The translations under genes were made by a program, and so were the position numbers. Below are positions 13,218 to 24,955 of a stretch of 64,000 bases of DNA, in pieces (position 1 is the stretch's first letter; every line of letters starts with the position of its first letter). The notes below the pieces were generated by a model, which did no database searches, had not been told where the DNA came from, and saw only the letters and a program-made list of their open reading frames with translations. Source of the stretch: Glandiceps talaboti (taxonomy: Eukaryota; Hemichordata; Enteropneusta; Spengelidae); NCBI RefSeq assembly GCF_964340395.1, contig NC_135565.1:22224209-22288208 (forward strand). Reading direction: 5' to 3'.

Positions 13218-13734
13218 TAACCACCGACTCTGGTCAATTTGAACTCTTAATTATACTGAACACGGATTTCTCCAAAAGTAAAGACTTTACACTTACAAAG
13301 GAAATCCCTTATCTACACATGACGTTTGTATTCATTGACTTAATAGTACTAATCTGACAAAAATCTGACACAGAAATTTGTCCACTTCAGGCTTTAATTA
13401 CCTCAACTAAGTTTGACCTTTGACCTTTTGTATTCGATTCCGATTGCAATAAGTTTTTCTTCCTATATTTGATGTTAATTTGTGTCATGTAGCAACATTT
13501 TTATTCTAATTTAGTGATTCTATCTAATCAACTGACGATTCCTATTGGATAATTCCAAACTCATCTGAAATATTTACAACTGTTACATTTTTGTATCTAT
13601 TGGCAGAACTATGAGAGAATTGTATTCAAGCAAACCAACTCGACTTTGTCAATTTAACTCGTTGGTTCCTCAATGTCAGTTATCCTTTCTGATGAACCTC
13701 AAAATGGAAGTTTGAAAAGTGCTAACCAATATGT

Positions 13735-13842
13735 TGAACTCGAGTCGGGCTATTGTGTAGATATATTGCACCAACCTAGTCATGCGTAGCGCACCAGAGC
13801 ACGAGGTTGGTGTAATATCTGCACTATAGTCCCACTTGAGCT
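13735..13842. repeat. Imperfect inverted repeat, arms about 40 bp
   Basis: The left arm (...GATATATTGCACCAACCT) and the right arm (AGGTTGGTGTAATATC...) pair around a loop of about 25 nt. It lies about 0.5 kb after the first CPTP stop, so it may be in the 3' UTR or be a small foldback element. Confidence 0.6.
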
Positions 13843-14714
13843 TACACCACGTTTACATCAATCAAACGTTTAAAAATTATTGTTATAGAATTTCTAGGCC
13901 CAATATAGTTAAAAACAGGTGACTAACCCCATCAAAGAGTCTGAATCCTCAGGCTCCTGAATGTGTTTGGAAGATTATGATTTTTGATAATAAACATCAA
14001 TCACACATGTGTGTGGTCACAAATTGGCCAATTGTTTTTGAGGATGTGTTCACAAATATTAGCATGTCATTGCAATGTACAGGTCAGTGATTGGCCAATT
14101 CATTTTAACCATATGGCACTAGAGGAACACGTGTTTCCATTAATTTTGTCATTAATCTCAACTTTGGTTTAGATGAGAGTACATACATGTAGTTGGCACT
14201 GTACATTGATGGACGTTTGTAGAAATATTAATTTAGTTTAGCTTCTCCATGATTGGTGTGCACTGAATGCTACCAATACTTTTTGTACTGCCCCAACACG
14301 CGACCCTCGACTACGTACGTGACAACCAGTATTGATGCTTGTAAGTCTATGATACAGATATCAGATACAGATTTCAAGAACAGATACTGACAGGACAGGT
14401 GAGTAAAATTGAATCCCTGTGACCTTGGGATGTTTACGTCGCCTTCTAAAAATGTTGTTTTCGTCCACAAGACTTGAATTCGTGCAGCTCTGTGTGCCTC
14501 AAACTCCTACGTGATTTCACTGACCACAAAGTTATCACCGTCGACGTCGCCACTCTGTGAGTCTGATTGTTAACCACGGTGTGCACTAATTGGACGTTCT
14601 CGGTCATTTCATTAACGATCAGTACAGTACAGTAACTGTGCCGAGGGTGGTACGTTTTTTTTCAAAATGTGTATCGTACTCGTATTTTGTCTTATAGAAT
14701 GTGCTCTTAATTTA

Positions 14715-15063
14715 TTAAAGTGGCTAATAGTATATTGATAAGAATTTGGTATTTATTTTTGGATTTTTATTTGATAAAACAGTTTCACTGTGTTTTTCTC
14801 CTTGAAAAAATAATGCGAAAGAACATATACCAAGTCCATGTTCATAACTCTATACATTGCAAAAAGTGTAAAAAGTTTGTTATTGTACGTACAATAACAA
14901 ACATTTTACACATTGTTTAATGTTTTGCAGTTTATTGAGTTGTGAACATGGACTTGGTATATGTTATTTCACATTATTTTAAGTAGAAAAACATAGTGAA
15001 ACTGTTTTATCATATAAAAATCCAAAAATAAATACCAAATTCTCATCAATATGGCCACTTTAA
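14715..15063. mobile_element. Palindromic foldback/MITE-like element, 349 bp, bounded by TTAA
   Basis: The whole segment is one imperfect palindrome centred at about 14889 on TTGTACGTACAA. Its ends are TTAAAGTGGC and GCCACTTTAA, so TTAA borders both sides. The arms differ by scattered substitutions and small indels. It encodes no protein. TTAA borders fit piggyBac-type integration, but because the border is part of the palindrome a target-site duplication cannot be separated from the element. Confidence 0.8.
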
Positions 15064-16394
15064 CTTCTCAAACTTTAAAAACCAACGAATATTATCAGCA
15101 AATTTGAGACATGTCGACATCATTTACTACAATTAATTCTGACTGCTCTTTGGATGTACAGCCATATCGTATGCATGTCACGTTAATTCACTAGTATTTG
15201 ACCCTCACCTTGGTGTTAGTGTTATATTTTCGACCAACAAAAAAGACCTCAAATTTGATCAGCACATATTCTTTGTTGCTCTGATTTAAGCAAGGTGTAG
15301 ACATTAAACTTACTTTACACACTATTGTACAGTTTGAGACTAGTTAAGTTATAGTAATTGTAGCTAGGTTGGTTTTTGTTTTATATATTAGTCCGGGTTT
15401 GTCTAAACTTTTAAGTTAGTTTTAGTGTAAAACCCGGATCGAAGAATAAAAAGCTAAAATAAGAGGTCAAAACGAAACACCAATACTATACAGTCATTAC
15501 ATCTATGTTTAAGTCATAATGCTAAAAATAACACCATAACACATCACATTCTGTGTTTTATGCAATTTGTTATTAGATGTTCAATACAAATGCGTATTTT
15601 TTTTTCTTGTGTCGAGCATTGTCTAAATATTGTATTGTACCAGTACAGTATATGCATTACACTTATTAACCAGTGCAATATCTGGATATTGTACCGAACC
15701 TGTTCAATATTACACAATGTCAATGCAATCGGGTAAATAATGACTCATGAAACAAATGGGTTTAGACACGTGAAGTAGTGTAAACATTGATTCTATCTCC
15801 AGCAAGCGTCACCCGAATTCATAACTAAACGTTGCCGTTGGTGGCGTACTTCATGTAAATCCGATTGTCGTCATGTTGCAGAACATAATTTGTCATAAAG
15901 GTCTTTATCTATCCATCTATCTATCGGTCAAATACCATCAGCATATAGCTAAAATTATGATAATTTATGACACATTCTAAAAGATATGTCTGTGAATATA
16001 AAGCACGTATTAGTAGATTTTATTACATTGTATAAAGGTCACGTTTCTAGCAACGATTTGTACTTTCCATTCAAGTACAAATAATCCATAGTAAAGACTT
16101 TAGGTACAAGTTACGTAAGTAAAGACACGAACACTCTCCTAAGTAAATGCATGTCTGTTAGTTTGGTGAATCATCAACATCGTGAAATACTCGGTTCTTC
16201 GTTTAGGTACCAATCGAAACAGGAGGTCGTCGTCAGCGAAGGTCAAAATTGAACGTCGACGGAGACAAACGGATTAATTAAGGGCGTAAAAAACGTAGAC
16301 TATAGCAACGCCGTTTTGAAGTCAACGTTGTCATTTACGGCCATTTTCTAGAAAGATTCCCTGAGCTACAACTTTATACCTGCCAGCGATATCA
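15064..16394. other. Intergenic region between the two CPTP-like genes
   Basis: No coding exon seen on either strand. Short repeats such as a CTAT run near 15910 are the only structure I noticed. Confidence 0.5.
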
Positions 16395-16561
16395 GGGTGT
16401 TATATATAACTGGAGTAGTGCATAGAACAGCACCTGCCAATATACCCAACGATCTGTTACTTACATTTCATATATATAACTGGAGTAGTGCACAGCACGG
16501 ATCAATCATTTGTAAATTGTAACAATTTACTGACTATATTCATCACGGAATACTAATCACG
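16395..16561 (+). promoter_or_regulatory. Duplicated TATA-type core promoter of CPTP-like copy 2
   Basis: The phrase TATATATAACTGGAGTAGTG occurs (with small end differences) at about 16402 and again at about 16471, each followed by GCA and an AGCAC-containing stretch. The second TATA lies about 90 bp upstream of the start codon. A recent local duplication of the core promoter is the simplest reading. Confidence 0.5.
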
Positions 16562-17506
16562 ATGGAGAATGGTTTTGATTTGGTGAAGGTATTACGAGAG
16601 GTTGAGGCGTGTCACCCGGAGGAAAATGTCATTCTTTTGACCGAATACCTCGCCGCTTATTTAGAACTTGTAAGGTATGTTAGTAACTCGGTATCTTTAT
16701 TTTGACCATTTGACAATCTAGTTCATACTATTATATTAATTCAGTGCCAGATAACATACTTATGTTTCCATCAAACTGTTATTCAATGTGTATGAACGAC
16801 TATCTAACATTTGAGCGTAGGCCGAAATTGATTTGGTAATAAGAGATGGGTTTCCAGTCAGACCACTGCACACTGTATGAAATATATAGTTGTCTGAGGT
16901 TTCAAGTAAACGTGTATTCAGTCTAAATGCTTATCGTGGTATCGAATCAACTCTGTAAATAAAGTCATTCAGATTCGATGCCACGGATAGCAACGTTAAC
17001 GTGCACCATATTATATATCACGGGTTCCGTAATCACTGAGGGACTGGATATAATTACATAGGGTGGGTGAGATGTTTTTCATAACGTCAGTGCATGAAAA
17101 AGATGAACCCTTCCTTGAGACCTTGCACAACAATTAATGGCCTTCCCCTTCTCTGTCATTGGAATATTTGTAATCAAAAATATCATTTCACAAAAGTGAA
17201 TGACCGTGCCCGACACTAGTACTTGTATGAAAAATAGTGACCTGCCCCCCCCCCTCCCCCACATACACACCACAGACCCCTACCCCCGATAATTTTTGTC
17301 TAGTACCTAAATATCGATCCCCTATTGGCCATGGTGTCATTGTCTTTGTATGTAGACAATGTAACAATACATCCCGAAGGCTTCAACATTGCATAAAGAA
17401 TTACCTTAGCTCGCGTGACTTACACAGGTCAGATATCACCTTAGATATGTCAGAGTTTACAACCAGCACCATACACCTTGAGTTGCTAACAGTTCAGTAT
17501 CACACA

Positions 17507-17566
<60 letters not shown>

Positions 17567-18376
17567 CATACATACATACATACATACATACATACATACA
17601 TACATACATACATACATACATACATACATACATACATACATACATACATACACACACACACATACATACATACATACATACATACATACATACATACATA
17701 CATACATACACACACACATACATACATATACACAAACACACACACGTACACACACTATTAGTAGATAGATAAGTAACACTGGATAGAAGTTCTAGAACCG
17801 AGAAAATTGAGTGTAATAATACGTTTTCGATTTCCTTGCTAATATTTTGGTTTTCCATGTTACAGGTTTTTTGATCTTCTAGGACCAATATTTTCATTCG
17901 TGGCAAGAGACTTAAAAGGAATTATTTATACACTACAACGACACCAAATATCCGAGTACAAAGAACACTACAGAACTGTACAGTCCATGGTGCAATACGA
18001 AGTCAATAATAACCTTATAAACCGAAGATCTCCGACTGGATTACGATCTGGTACGAACATGCTAATCAGACTTCACAGACCATTACAATTTATTATAGAA
18101 TTTATGCGAGAATTCTGTAAGTCTGTACGAATTGCAAGTCTAGCAATGAAAGTATACAATAAAACATTAGCTAAGTATCATATATGGATTGTAAGGAAGG
18201 CAGCCAGGATTGCTGTCTATACCTTACCTGGTAGGAAAGCTTTGATGGAAACACTTTGTAAACAGGAACCAGAAAAGGTCGTTGAACTCATAACTCCAGT
18301 AACTGATGCTATACAGATTGTATATGATGAAGTACAAGACCTTTATTCCCAATATAAACTGTTAAAACACACTTAA
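16562..18376 (+). CDS. Ceramide-1-phosphate transfer protein-like, copy 2 (exons 16562-16674 and 17866-18376)
   Basis: Tandem paralogue of the gene at 11406. Exon 1 (MENGFDLVKVLREVEAC...) ends in phase 2 at AG|GTATGT; exon 2 begins after TTACAG and completes Arg. The product is 207 residues. The central part is almost identical to copy 1 at the DNA level, while exon 1, the beginning of exon 2 and the C-terminus differ. Two differences may matter: the headgroup motif reads RDLKGI instead of RDLKDK, replacing the Lys four residues after the Asp; and about four residues (the RDSDE region) are missing after MREF. Reading frame and splice sites are intact, so it is not an obvious pseudogene. The intron carries a long CA/CATA microsatellite. 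Specificity may have changed; that is inference. Confidence 0.88.
17501..17756. repeat. (CA)n / (CATA)n compound microsatellite
   Basis: A pure CA run, then CATA repeats, then mixed CA/CATA. It lies in the intron of CPTP-like copy 2, just upstream of its exon 2. Confidence 0.97.
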
Positions 18377-19768
18377 AGTGAAGCAAGATGAACTTATAAG
18401 TGACTTGTTTTACTACGGTGAAAATACTTACCTAAAACCCGACATGTGTGTTATACGTATAGTGAATGACGTCATCTGTTTATAAAGTATATCCTATAAT
18501 ACCTGGTTTGAGTGCAATGGACAAATTATACCAACATGTGCAATGGACAAATTATACCAACACGTATATAAACTTAGCTTATGTCGAAATAAATGTGGTA
18601 GGAACTAATTTTGTAACGAGAATGTGGGAAAACATCACTTTATAGTAATGATAGTATTGAATTTATAAATATCGAGTTTTAGTTGTGGTAGTTATGTAAT
18701 GACATTTATACTTCAAAGTTATTTCTTTCGACAACTAGTAAAGGTGGGCTACAATATATATACTGGTCGTATTAATATGAATATGTATCATAATTAAATA
18801 CACTTTCAGAAAGCGTATATTATAAACATGTAATTCATTGGATAATAATAGGGTATGAAGCTTATTCATGGATGAATTCCTAGTGAAATACTGTTACCAA
18901 CTCTCCTATGCAGTCATTTAGTTATTTTTGTGTTTCGTGTAGCGTCTATGGTTGTGTACACTACTATTGTTCGGATATCATTGACAATCATGTGACATAT
19001 ATACTTATGAGATTAAATCTTACCCAACCCTAAGATATTTCTGTAAATCAGCTAACAAATATGTAATGAATACATAGGTAAACATCAATGTATTTAATGT
19101 TGATGTGAAAGGCTACATTTAAGGCCCAGGGTTGTAGCATTGCAGGACTTTTCACAGTGCAAGTAACACATTCCTTGCCAGTATTTTTACATTATCCATA
19201 CTAATAATTGGACAGGGAATTTAGCATGACTTTGGCCAAATCGGTGCTAAATTTGACGTCCATCCAGTATGCGCATTATATACTTTGAAAAGAATTAATG
19301 AAAGGAAGAGAAATGTTCACAAATACTGTTTATCGGTTGCGATGTATGTATGTATGTATGTATGTATGTATGTATGTATGTATGTATGTATGTATGTATG
19401 TATGTATGTATGTATGTATGTATGTATGTATGTATGTATGTATATATGTATGTGTATGTATGTATATATGTGTGTGTATGTATGTATATATGTGTGTGTA
19501 TGTATGTATATATGTGTGTGTATGTATGTATATATGTGTGTGTATGTATGTATATATGTGTGTGTATGTATGTATGTATGTATGTATGTATGTATGTATG
19601 TATGTATGTATGTATGTATGTATGTATGTATGTATGTGTGTGTGTATGTATGTATGTATGTATGTGTGTATGTATGTATGTATGTATGTGTGTGTGTATG
19701 TATGTATGTATGTATGTATGTATGTATGTATGTATGTATGTATGTATGTATGTATGTATGAATGCATT

Positions 19769-19807
<39 letters not shown>

Positions 19808-20460
19808 ACGCGCGCAACTAGCTCTTCTACGCTTAAAGGGCTAGTTTAGATGAGGATTAAAATTTAGGTGTGGAACAGAACAAAAAGAACTATCCTTATT
19901 GTTTGACAATGTAACTCTAATATTATAACCTAGGATTACCAAATCCTGATCAATAAGCCTACTCTCACCCACTGCCTAACGGTTGCCATAGCTACGATAT
20001 ATTGAACACAACTGGGGAAGATATACTGACGAAAAGTAAGGTTAATTCAAATCAAACATGATTCCTGAAAACCTACCAGTGATTAAATTATGTTTTTAAT
20101 ATTAAATTAAGTTTTTGTCATGTACACTTTCCCAGTCTAAGTTCTGTCATCCTTTTTGGTGAAAATAAAATTAATTATATTTCAGAGAGTTTAAATAAGT
20201 ATGGAAAAAAATGTCACGAATCGATCTTTGTCACAATAGCAACTCTCCTTAAAATATGTTCATTTTGCACCCATAATAACAGAAAAAAAAACTTTTATTT
20301 AAACAATCTATGTATTGGGCATGCCTTAAATGGCCTGATTAATGGTCTGCAATTCTACTTATGGTGACGTCACAACCGGAACATAAAGACCACTAGCACT
20401 ACACTGTAGTGTATTACATGTAGACAAAATATATGAACCTGCTTTCATATTTTATTGCTA
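18377..20460. other. Intergenic region downstream of CPTP-like copy 2
   Basis: No coding exon seen. A 28-bp direct duplication (core GCAATGGACAAATTATACCA) lies at about 18511-18565. The large TGTA microsatellite is listed separately. Confidence 0.5.
19342..19806. repeat. (TGTA)n compound microsatellite
   Basis: TGTA tetranucleotides with an internal higher-order block (TATATATGTGTG alternating with TATGTATG, about five times near 19440-19560) and a terminal TG run. Open frames on both strands here are artefacts. Confidence 0.97.
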
Positions 20461-20645
20461 ACTTTATTGTATAGTGTAAGCTAGCCATGTATTATAATAC
20501 ATATGTAGGGAGCAGAGTGGACGTATACATGGCTGGCTCTGTATTATAATACATATGTAGGGATCAGAGTGGACGTATACATGGCTGGCTCTGTATTATA
20601 ATACATATGTAGGGAGCAGAGTGGACGTATACATGGCTGGCCATG

Positions 20646-21026
20646 TATTAGTTCAGGACAGAATAAAGTTCAAACTATTGCTCATGACATACAAGTCCCT
20701 CAATGGACTCGCTCCAAGATACTTATCAGACCTTCTTCACTGGAAAACAGCTACGAGAACACTGCGATCAACAAATAAACATCTCCTATATGTACCTAAG
20801 TACAAGCTGGAATCTTATGGAGGAAGATCGTTTTCTTCTGCTGCGCCTCGTCTGTGGAATGAACTACCAATTGAAATTCGCGAACAAGTTACAATTAGCA
20901 CATTTAAAAAACACTTAAAGACTTACCTGTTTTCTAAAACATTTTGACTGTACAGCGCCTTTGAACTCTTGTCATAGTGGAATTGGCGCTATATAAATTG
21001 CATCGATTGATTGATTGATTGATTAT
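20646..21026 (+). mobile_element. 5'-truncated LINE (L2/CR1-like 3' end) inserted in the satellite
   Basis: An open frame gives the C-terminal tail of a non-LTR reverse transcriptase: IKFKLLLMTYKSLNGLAPRY, then RSFSSAAPRLWNELP and FKKHLKTYLF, ending in TGA at about 20945. This LLxxxYKxLxGxAPxYL ... AAPxLWNxLP pattern is typical of CR1/L2/Jockey-like elements. The 3' end reads TTGGCGCTATATAAAT followed by a (TTGA)n tail, as in L2/CR1-type elements that end in short tandem repeats. Satellite units resume directly after the tail. Only about 380 bp remain, so it cannot move on its own. Confidence 0.85.
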
Positions 21027-21545
21027 AATACATATGTAGGGAGCAGAGTGGACGTATACATGGCTGGCTCTGTATTATAATACATATGTAGGGAGCAGAG
21101 TGGACGTATACATGGCTGGCTCTGTATTATTATGTAGGGAGCAGAGTGGACGTATACATGGCTGGCTCTGTATTATAATACATATGTAGGGATCAGAGTG
21201 GACGTATACATGGCTGGCTGTGTATTATAATACATATGTAGGGAGCAGAGTGGACGTATACATGGCTGGCTCTGTATTATAATACATATGTAGGGATCAG
21301 AGTGGACGTATACATGGCTGGCTCTGTATTATAATACATATGTAGGGATCAGAGTGGACGTATACATGGCTGGCTGTGTATTATAATACATATGTAGGGA
21401 TCAGAGTGGACGTATACATGGCTGGCTGTGTATTATAATACATATGTAGGGATCAGAGTGGACGTATACATGGCTAGCCATGTATTATAATACATATGTA
21501 GGGAGCAGAGTGGACGTATACATGGCTGGCTCTGTATTATGTAAT

Positions 21546-21643
21546 AGATAACCACCAAAACCGAGGTGTTTCTGGAATCGAATCGCCGAGGTCGAAGACC
21601 GAGGCGATTCGATTCCAGAAACGCCGAGGGTGCGGTGGTTATC
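21546..21643. repeat. Near-perfect 98-bp palindrome
   Basis: AGATAACCACC...GAATCGAATCGCC pairs with GGCGATTCGATTCCAG...GGTGGTTATCT around the loop GAGGTCGAAGACC. It sits at the left border of the block between satellite segments. A degenerate relative occurs at about 22675-22725 (GCCGGTGGTTCTGCCAGAAT...GGCGATTCTTG), near the right border of the same block, so the two may be terminal structures of one inserted element. Confidence 0.8.
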
Positions 21644-21853
21644 TGACTTAAATCACACGTTCACAAACCATATGACGGTTAACGAACTATACTCCCCATC
21701 ACTCTTGAGCATACCTAAACACGGAATGGTCGCTACCGCTAGGTTCTCCAGAACCAACCTCTCACTCTTCTTTTGTTTGAAATCACCTGGCAAAATGATA
21801 GCGATTTGCATATCAGCGTGCATGTATCATCTGGCGAAAGCGCAATGTTTTCG

Positions 21854-22168
21854 AAGCCCTAACCCTTCGATCGCGGCCCGGACGGTGCGTTTTATCTCTA
21901 CCCACTAAAGAAACCAACGCAAGACGTGTGGTTTTCTTCGAGAATCATGGGTCATAACCAACTCAACTCTGTTGTCGGCACACTATGTACCAAAGCAGGA
22001 TTCGATGGATTCAGGTCTAACAATTCACTGCGTGCTGCAACTCGTCTCTATGAAAGTGGTGTTGATGAACAACTCATTCAGGAAAAAAACTGGCCATAAA
22101 AGTCTCGCCATCAGGAATTACAAAAGAACTGCTGATGCTCAAAAGGAAGAGATAAGTGATATAGTTCA
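21854..22168 (+). pseudogene. Crypton-type tyrosine recombinase relic (DUF3504-like)
   Basis: The + strand encodes FDRGPDGAFYLYPLKKPTQD, then GHNQLNSVVGTLCTKAGFDG, then NNSLRAATRLYESGVDEQLI. After a frame change it continues as KTGHKSLAIRNYKRTADAQK. This is the C-terminal catalytic half of the recombinases of Crypton DNA transposons, also found domesticated in ZMYM- and KIAA1958-type proteins: the NHSLR block (here NNSLR), TRLY, GVDEQLI and a GHKS block before a Tyr-containing RNYKR. The frame break lies near 22083-22090. No complete N-terminal half was found. It lies in a 1.2-kb block (21541-22769) that separates satellite segments. Confidence 0.75.
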
Positions 22169-24639
22169 AGGTAAATGTTGGCCGGAATTTTTCATAAGTT
22201 TCTCTAGAATAGTACAATGCAGGTTCTGATCAGCGTGTACTATTGCAATTTAAATGTGTGAAATCGTCTACATAAATGATATCACTTGTACTTGAGACAT
22301 ACTTGTTACAAATTGTCATCTGACTACCAATGTTATTAGCTGAATGAATACTTATAATAGTAGCCATTAAATGTAATGATGCACATTCTCAATCCGTTTG
22401 CACTGGGTAATTTACAGGGGCACGTTGCCTAGATAACCCTGGGAAAGAAACTGAAGACTGATACGTGTAGCCACACTGGTGAGAATTTGAAAGTATCGAG
22501 TACCGATCGCGATGGTATACAATATCCTGGTATCAATATCCACATCAACATACATAAATAATTTGCGAATGTACTTTGAATAAACGACAGTTGGTTGAAT
22601 AATTTAAATGCGATGCACCTGTATTTGTCTGACTTGTTCTTTTCGCACACATTTCGCACACATGGTGTTGTAAGAACCGCCGGTGGTTCTGCCAGAATCG
22701 CCTCTTTCCTGGCGATTCTTGAGAATAAACACTGCAAACAATAATAGGATGACGTCATAAGTGTAGTTTAAAATACATATGTAGGGATTAGAGTGGACGT
22801 ATACATGGCTAGCCATGTATTATAATACATATGTAGGGAGCAGAGTGGACGTATACATGGCTGGCTCTGTATTATAATACATATGTAGGGATCAGAGTGG
22901 ACGTACACATGGCTGGCTCTGTATTATAATACATATGTAGGGATTAGAGTGGACGTATACATGGCTATCCATGTATTATAATACATATGTAGGGATCAGA
23001 GTGGACGTATACATGGCTGGCTCTGTATTATAATGCATATGTAGGGAGCAGAGTGGACGTACACATGGCTGGCTCTGTATTATAATACATATGTAGGGAT
23101 TAGAGTGGACGTATACATGGCTATCCATGTATTATAATACATATATAGGGATCAGAGTGGACGTATACATGGCTAGCCATGTATTATAATACATATGTAG
23201 GGATCAGAGTGGACGTATACATGGCTAGCCATGTATTATAATACATATGTAGGGATCAGAGTGGACGTATACATGGCTAGCCATGTATTATAATACATAT
23301 GTAGGGATCAGAGTGGACGTATACATGGCTGGCTCTGTATTATAATACATATGTAGGGAGCAGAGTGGACGTATACATGGCTATCCATGTATTATAATAC
23401 ATATGTAGGGATCAGAGTGGACGTCGTATACATGGCTGGCTCTGTATTATAATACATATGTAGGGAGCAGAGTGGACGTATACATGGCTGGCTCTGTATT
23501 ATAATACATATGTAGGGATCAGAGTGGACGTATACATGGCTGGCCATGTATTATTATACATATGTAGGGATCAGAGTGGACGTATACATGGCTGGCTCTG
23601 TATTATAATACATATGTAGGGAGCAGAGTGGACGTATACATGGCTGGCTCTGTATTATAATACATATGTAGGGATCAGAGTGGACGTATACATGGCTGGC
23701 TCTGTATTATAATACATATGTAGGGAGCAGAGTGGACGTATACATGGCTGGCTCTGTATTATAATACATATGTAGGGATCAGAGTGGACAGATACATGGC
23801 TGGCTCTGTATTATAATACATATGTAGGGAGCAGAGTGGACGTATACATGGCTGGCTCTGTATTATACTACATATGTAGGGATCAGAGTGGACAGATACA
23901 TGGCTAGCCATGTATTATAATACATATGTAGGAATCAGAGTGGACGTATACATGACTGGCTCTGTATTATAATACATATGTAGGGAGCAGAGTGGACGTA
24001 TACATGGCTGGCTCTGTATTATAATACATATGTAGGGATCAGAGTGGACGTATACATGGCTGGCTCTGTATTATAATACATATGTAGGGAGCAGAGTGGA
24101 CGTTTACATGGCTGGCTCTGTATTATAATACATATGTAGGGATCAGAGTGGACGTTTACATGGCTGGCTCTGCAGTGGCATAAACTAGGAAGTGGTGAAT
24201 CGTAAACAGATGAAACTAAACATGTGCAAACATTATTCGTAAAACAAAACATGTGAACAGAATAACTAATATACTCTACTTGTACTGCTATCCTTCTTTA
24301 CCACCAATTCTTACTCTCATAATGGCATACCGTTTGGAATGATAATATTTCAAAACAATAAAATGCTCCGCTTATCAATCTGTTTTCCATGTCGAAATAT
24401 TAGGCGAACCATGATTGCAATATAAGTACTGTAACATGAAATGTAGCCAACACCTGCTACCAAAATCTCCTTTATAGGTCAGCATTAAATCAGCTAGTGT
24501 TTTAATTCCAAAATTCGACAACAAAAGATTTCTCATCAATTCAATCTCTACTTAGCCAACCTGTTGCCTCTCTTCAATGTACTTATTAAAACCTGTAGAG
24601 TGAAAGCAAACTTTGGCTGGCTTCTGTTTGTGTGAATAA

Positions 24640-24896
24640 GTATGTGTGTATGTATGTATGTATGTATGTATGTATGTATGTATGTATGTATGTATGTATG
24701 TATGTATGTATGTGTGTGTGTGTATGCATGTATGTATGTATGTATGTATGTATGTATGTATGTATGTATGTATGTATGTATGTGTTTGTGTGTGTAAATG
24801 CACGCATGCATGCATTCATTATGTGTGTTCGTACATGCATGCGTGTCTGTGTCTGTGTCTGTGTGATATGATGTGATGTGATGTGATGTGATGTGA
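24640..24896. repeat. (TGTA)n and (TGATG)n microsatellites
   Basis: TGTA repeats from 24645 to about 24783, then a short TGTC stretch, then five copies of GTGAT at about 24868-24896. Confidence 0.95.
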
Positions 24897-24955
24897 TAAT
24901 TCGTCAGAAGTTATGTAATGGCGCCGCACTTATCCCCTTTTGTTGAAATTCCAAT

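Larger units (their letters stand above)
20480..24172. repeat. 52-bp satellite array (about 40 units), interrupted twice
   Basis: The unit contains TGTATTATAATACATATG, then GTAGGGAGCAGAGTGGACGT, then ATACATGGCTGGCTC. TGTATTATAATACA is a perfect palindrome, and in variants reading CATGGCTAGCCATG a second palindrome appears. Units occur at about 20480-20645, 21026-21541 and 22770-24172. The gaps hold a truncated LINE and a recombinase-bearing block. Common variants are GGGAGCAG/GGGATCAG and GGCTGGCTC/GGCTAGCCA/GGCTATCCA. Confidence 0.95.

Noticed and set aside
19285-19849. Long frames of MYVC/HTYI repeats (also at 17.5, 24.6, 30.8, 37.6 and 58.9 kb)
   Set aside because: All are translations of TGTA/TACA/CA microsatellites.
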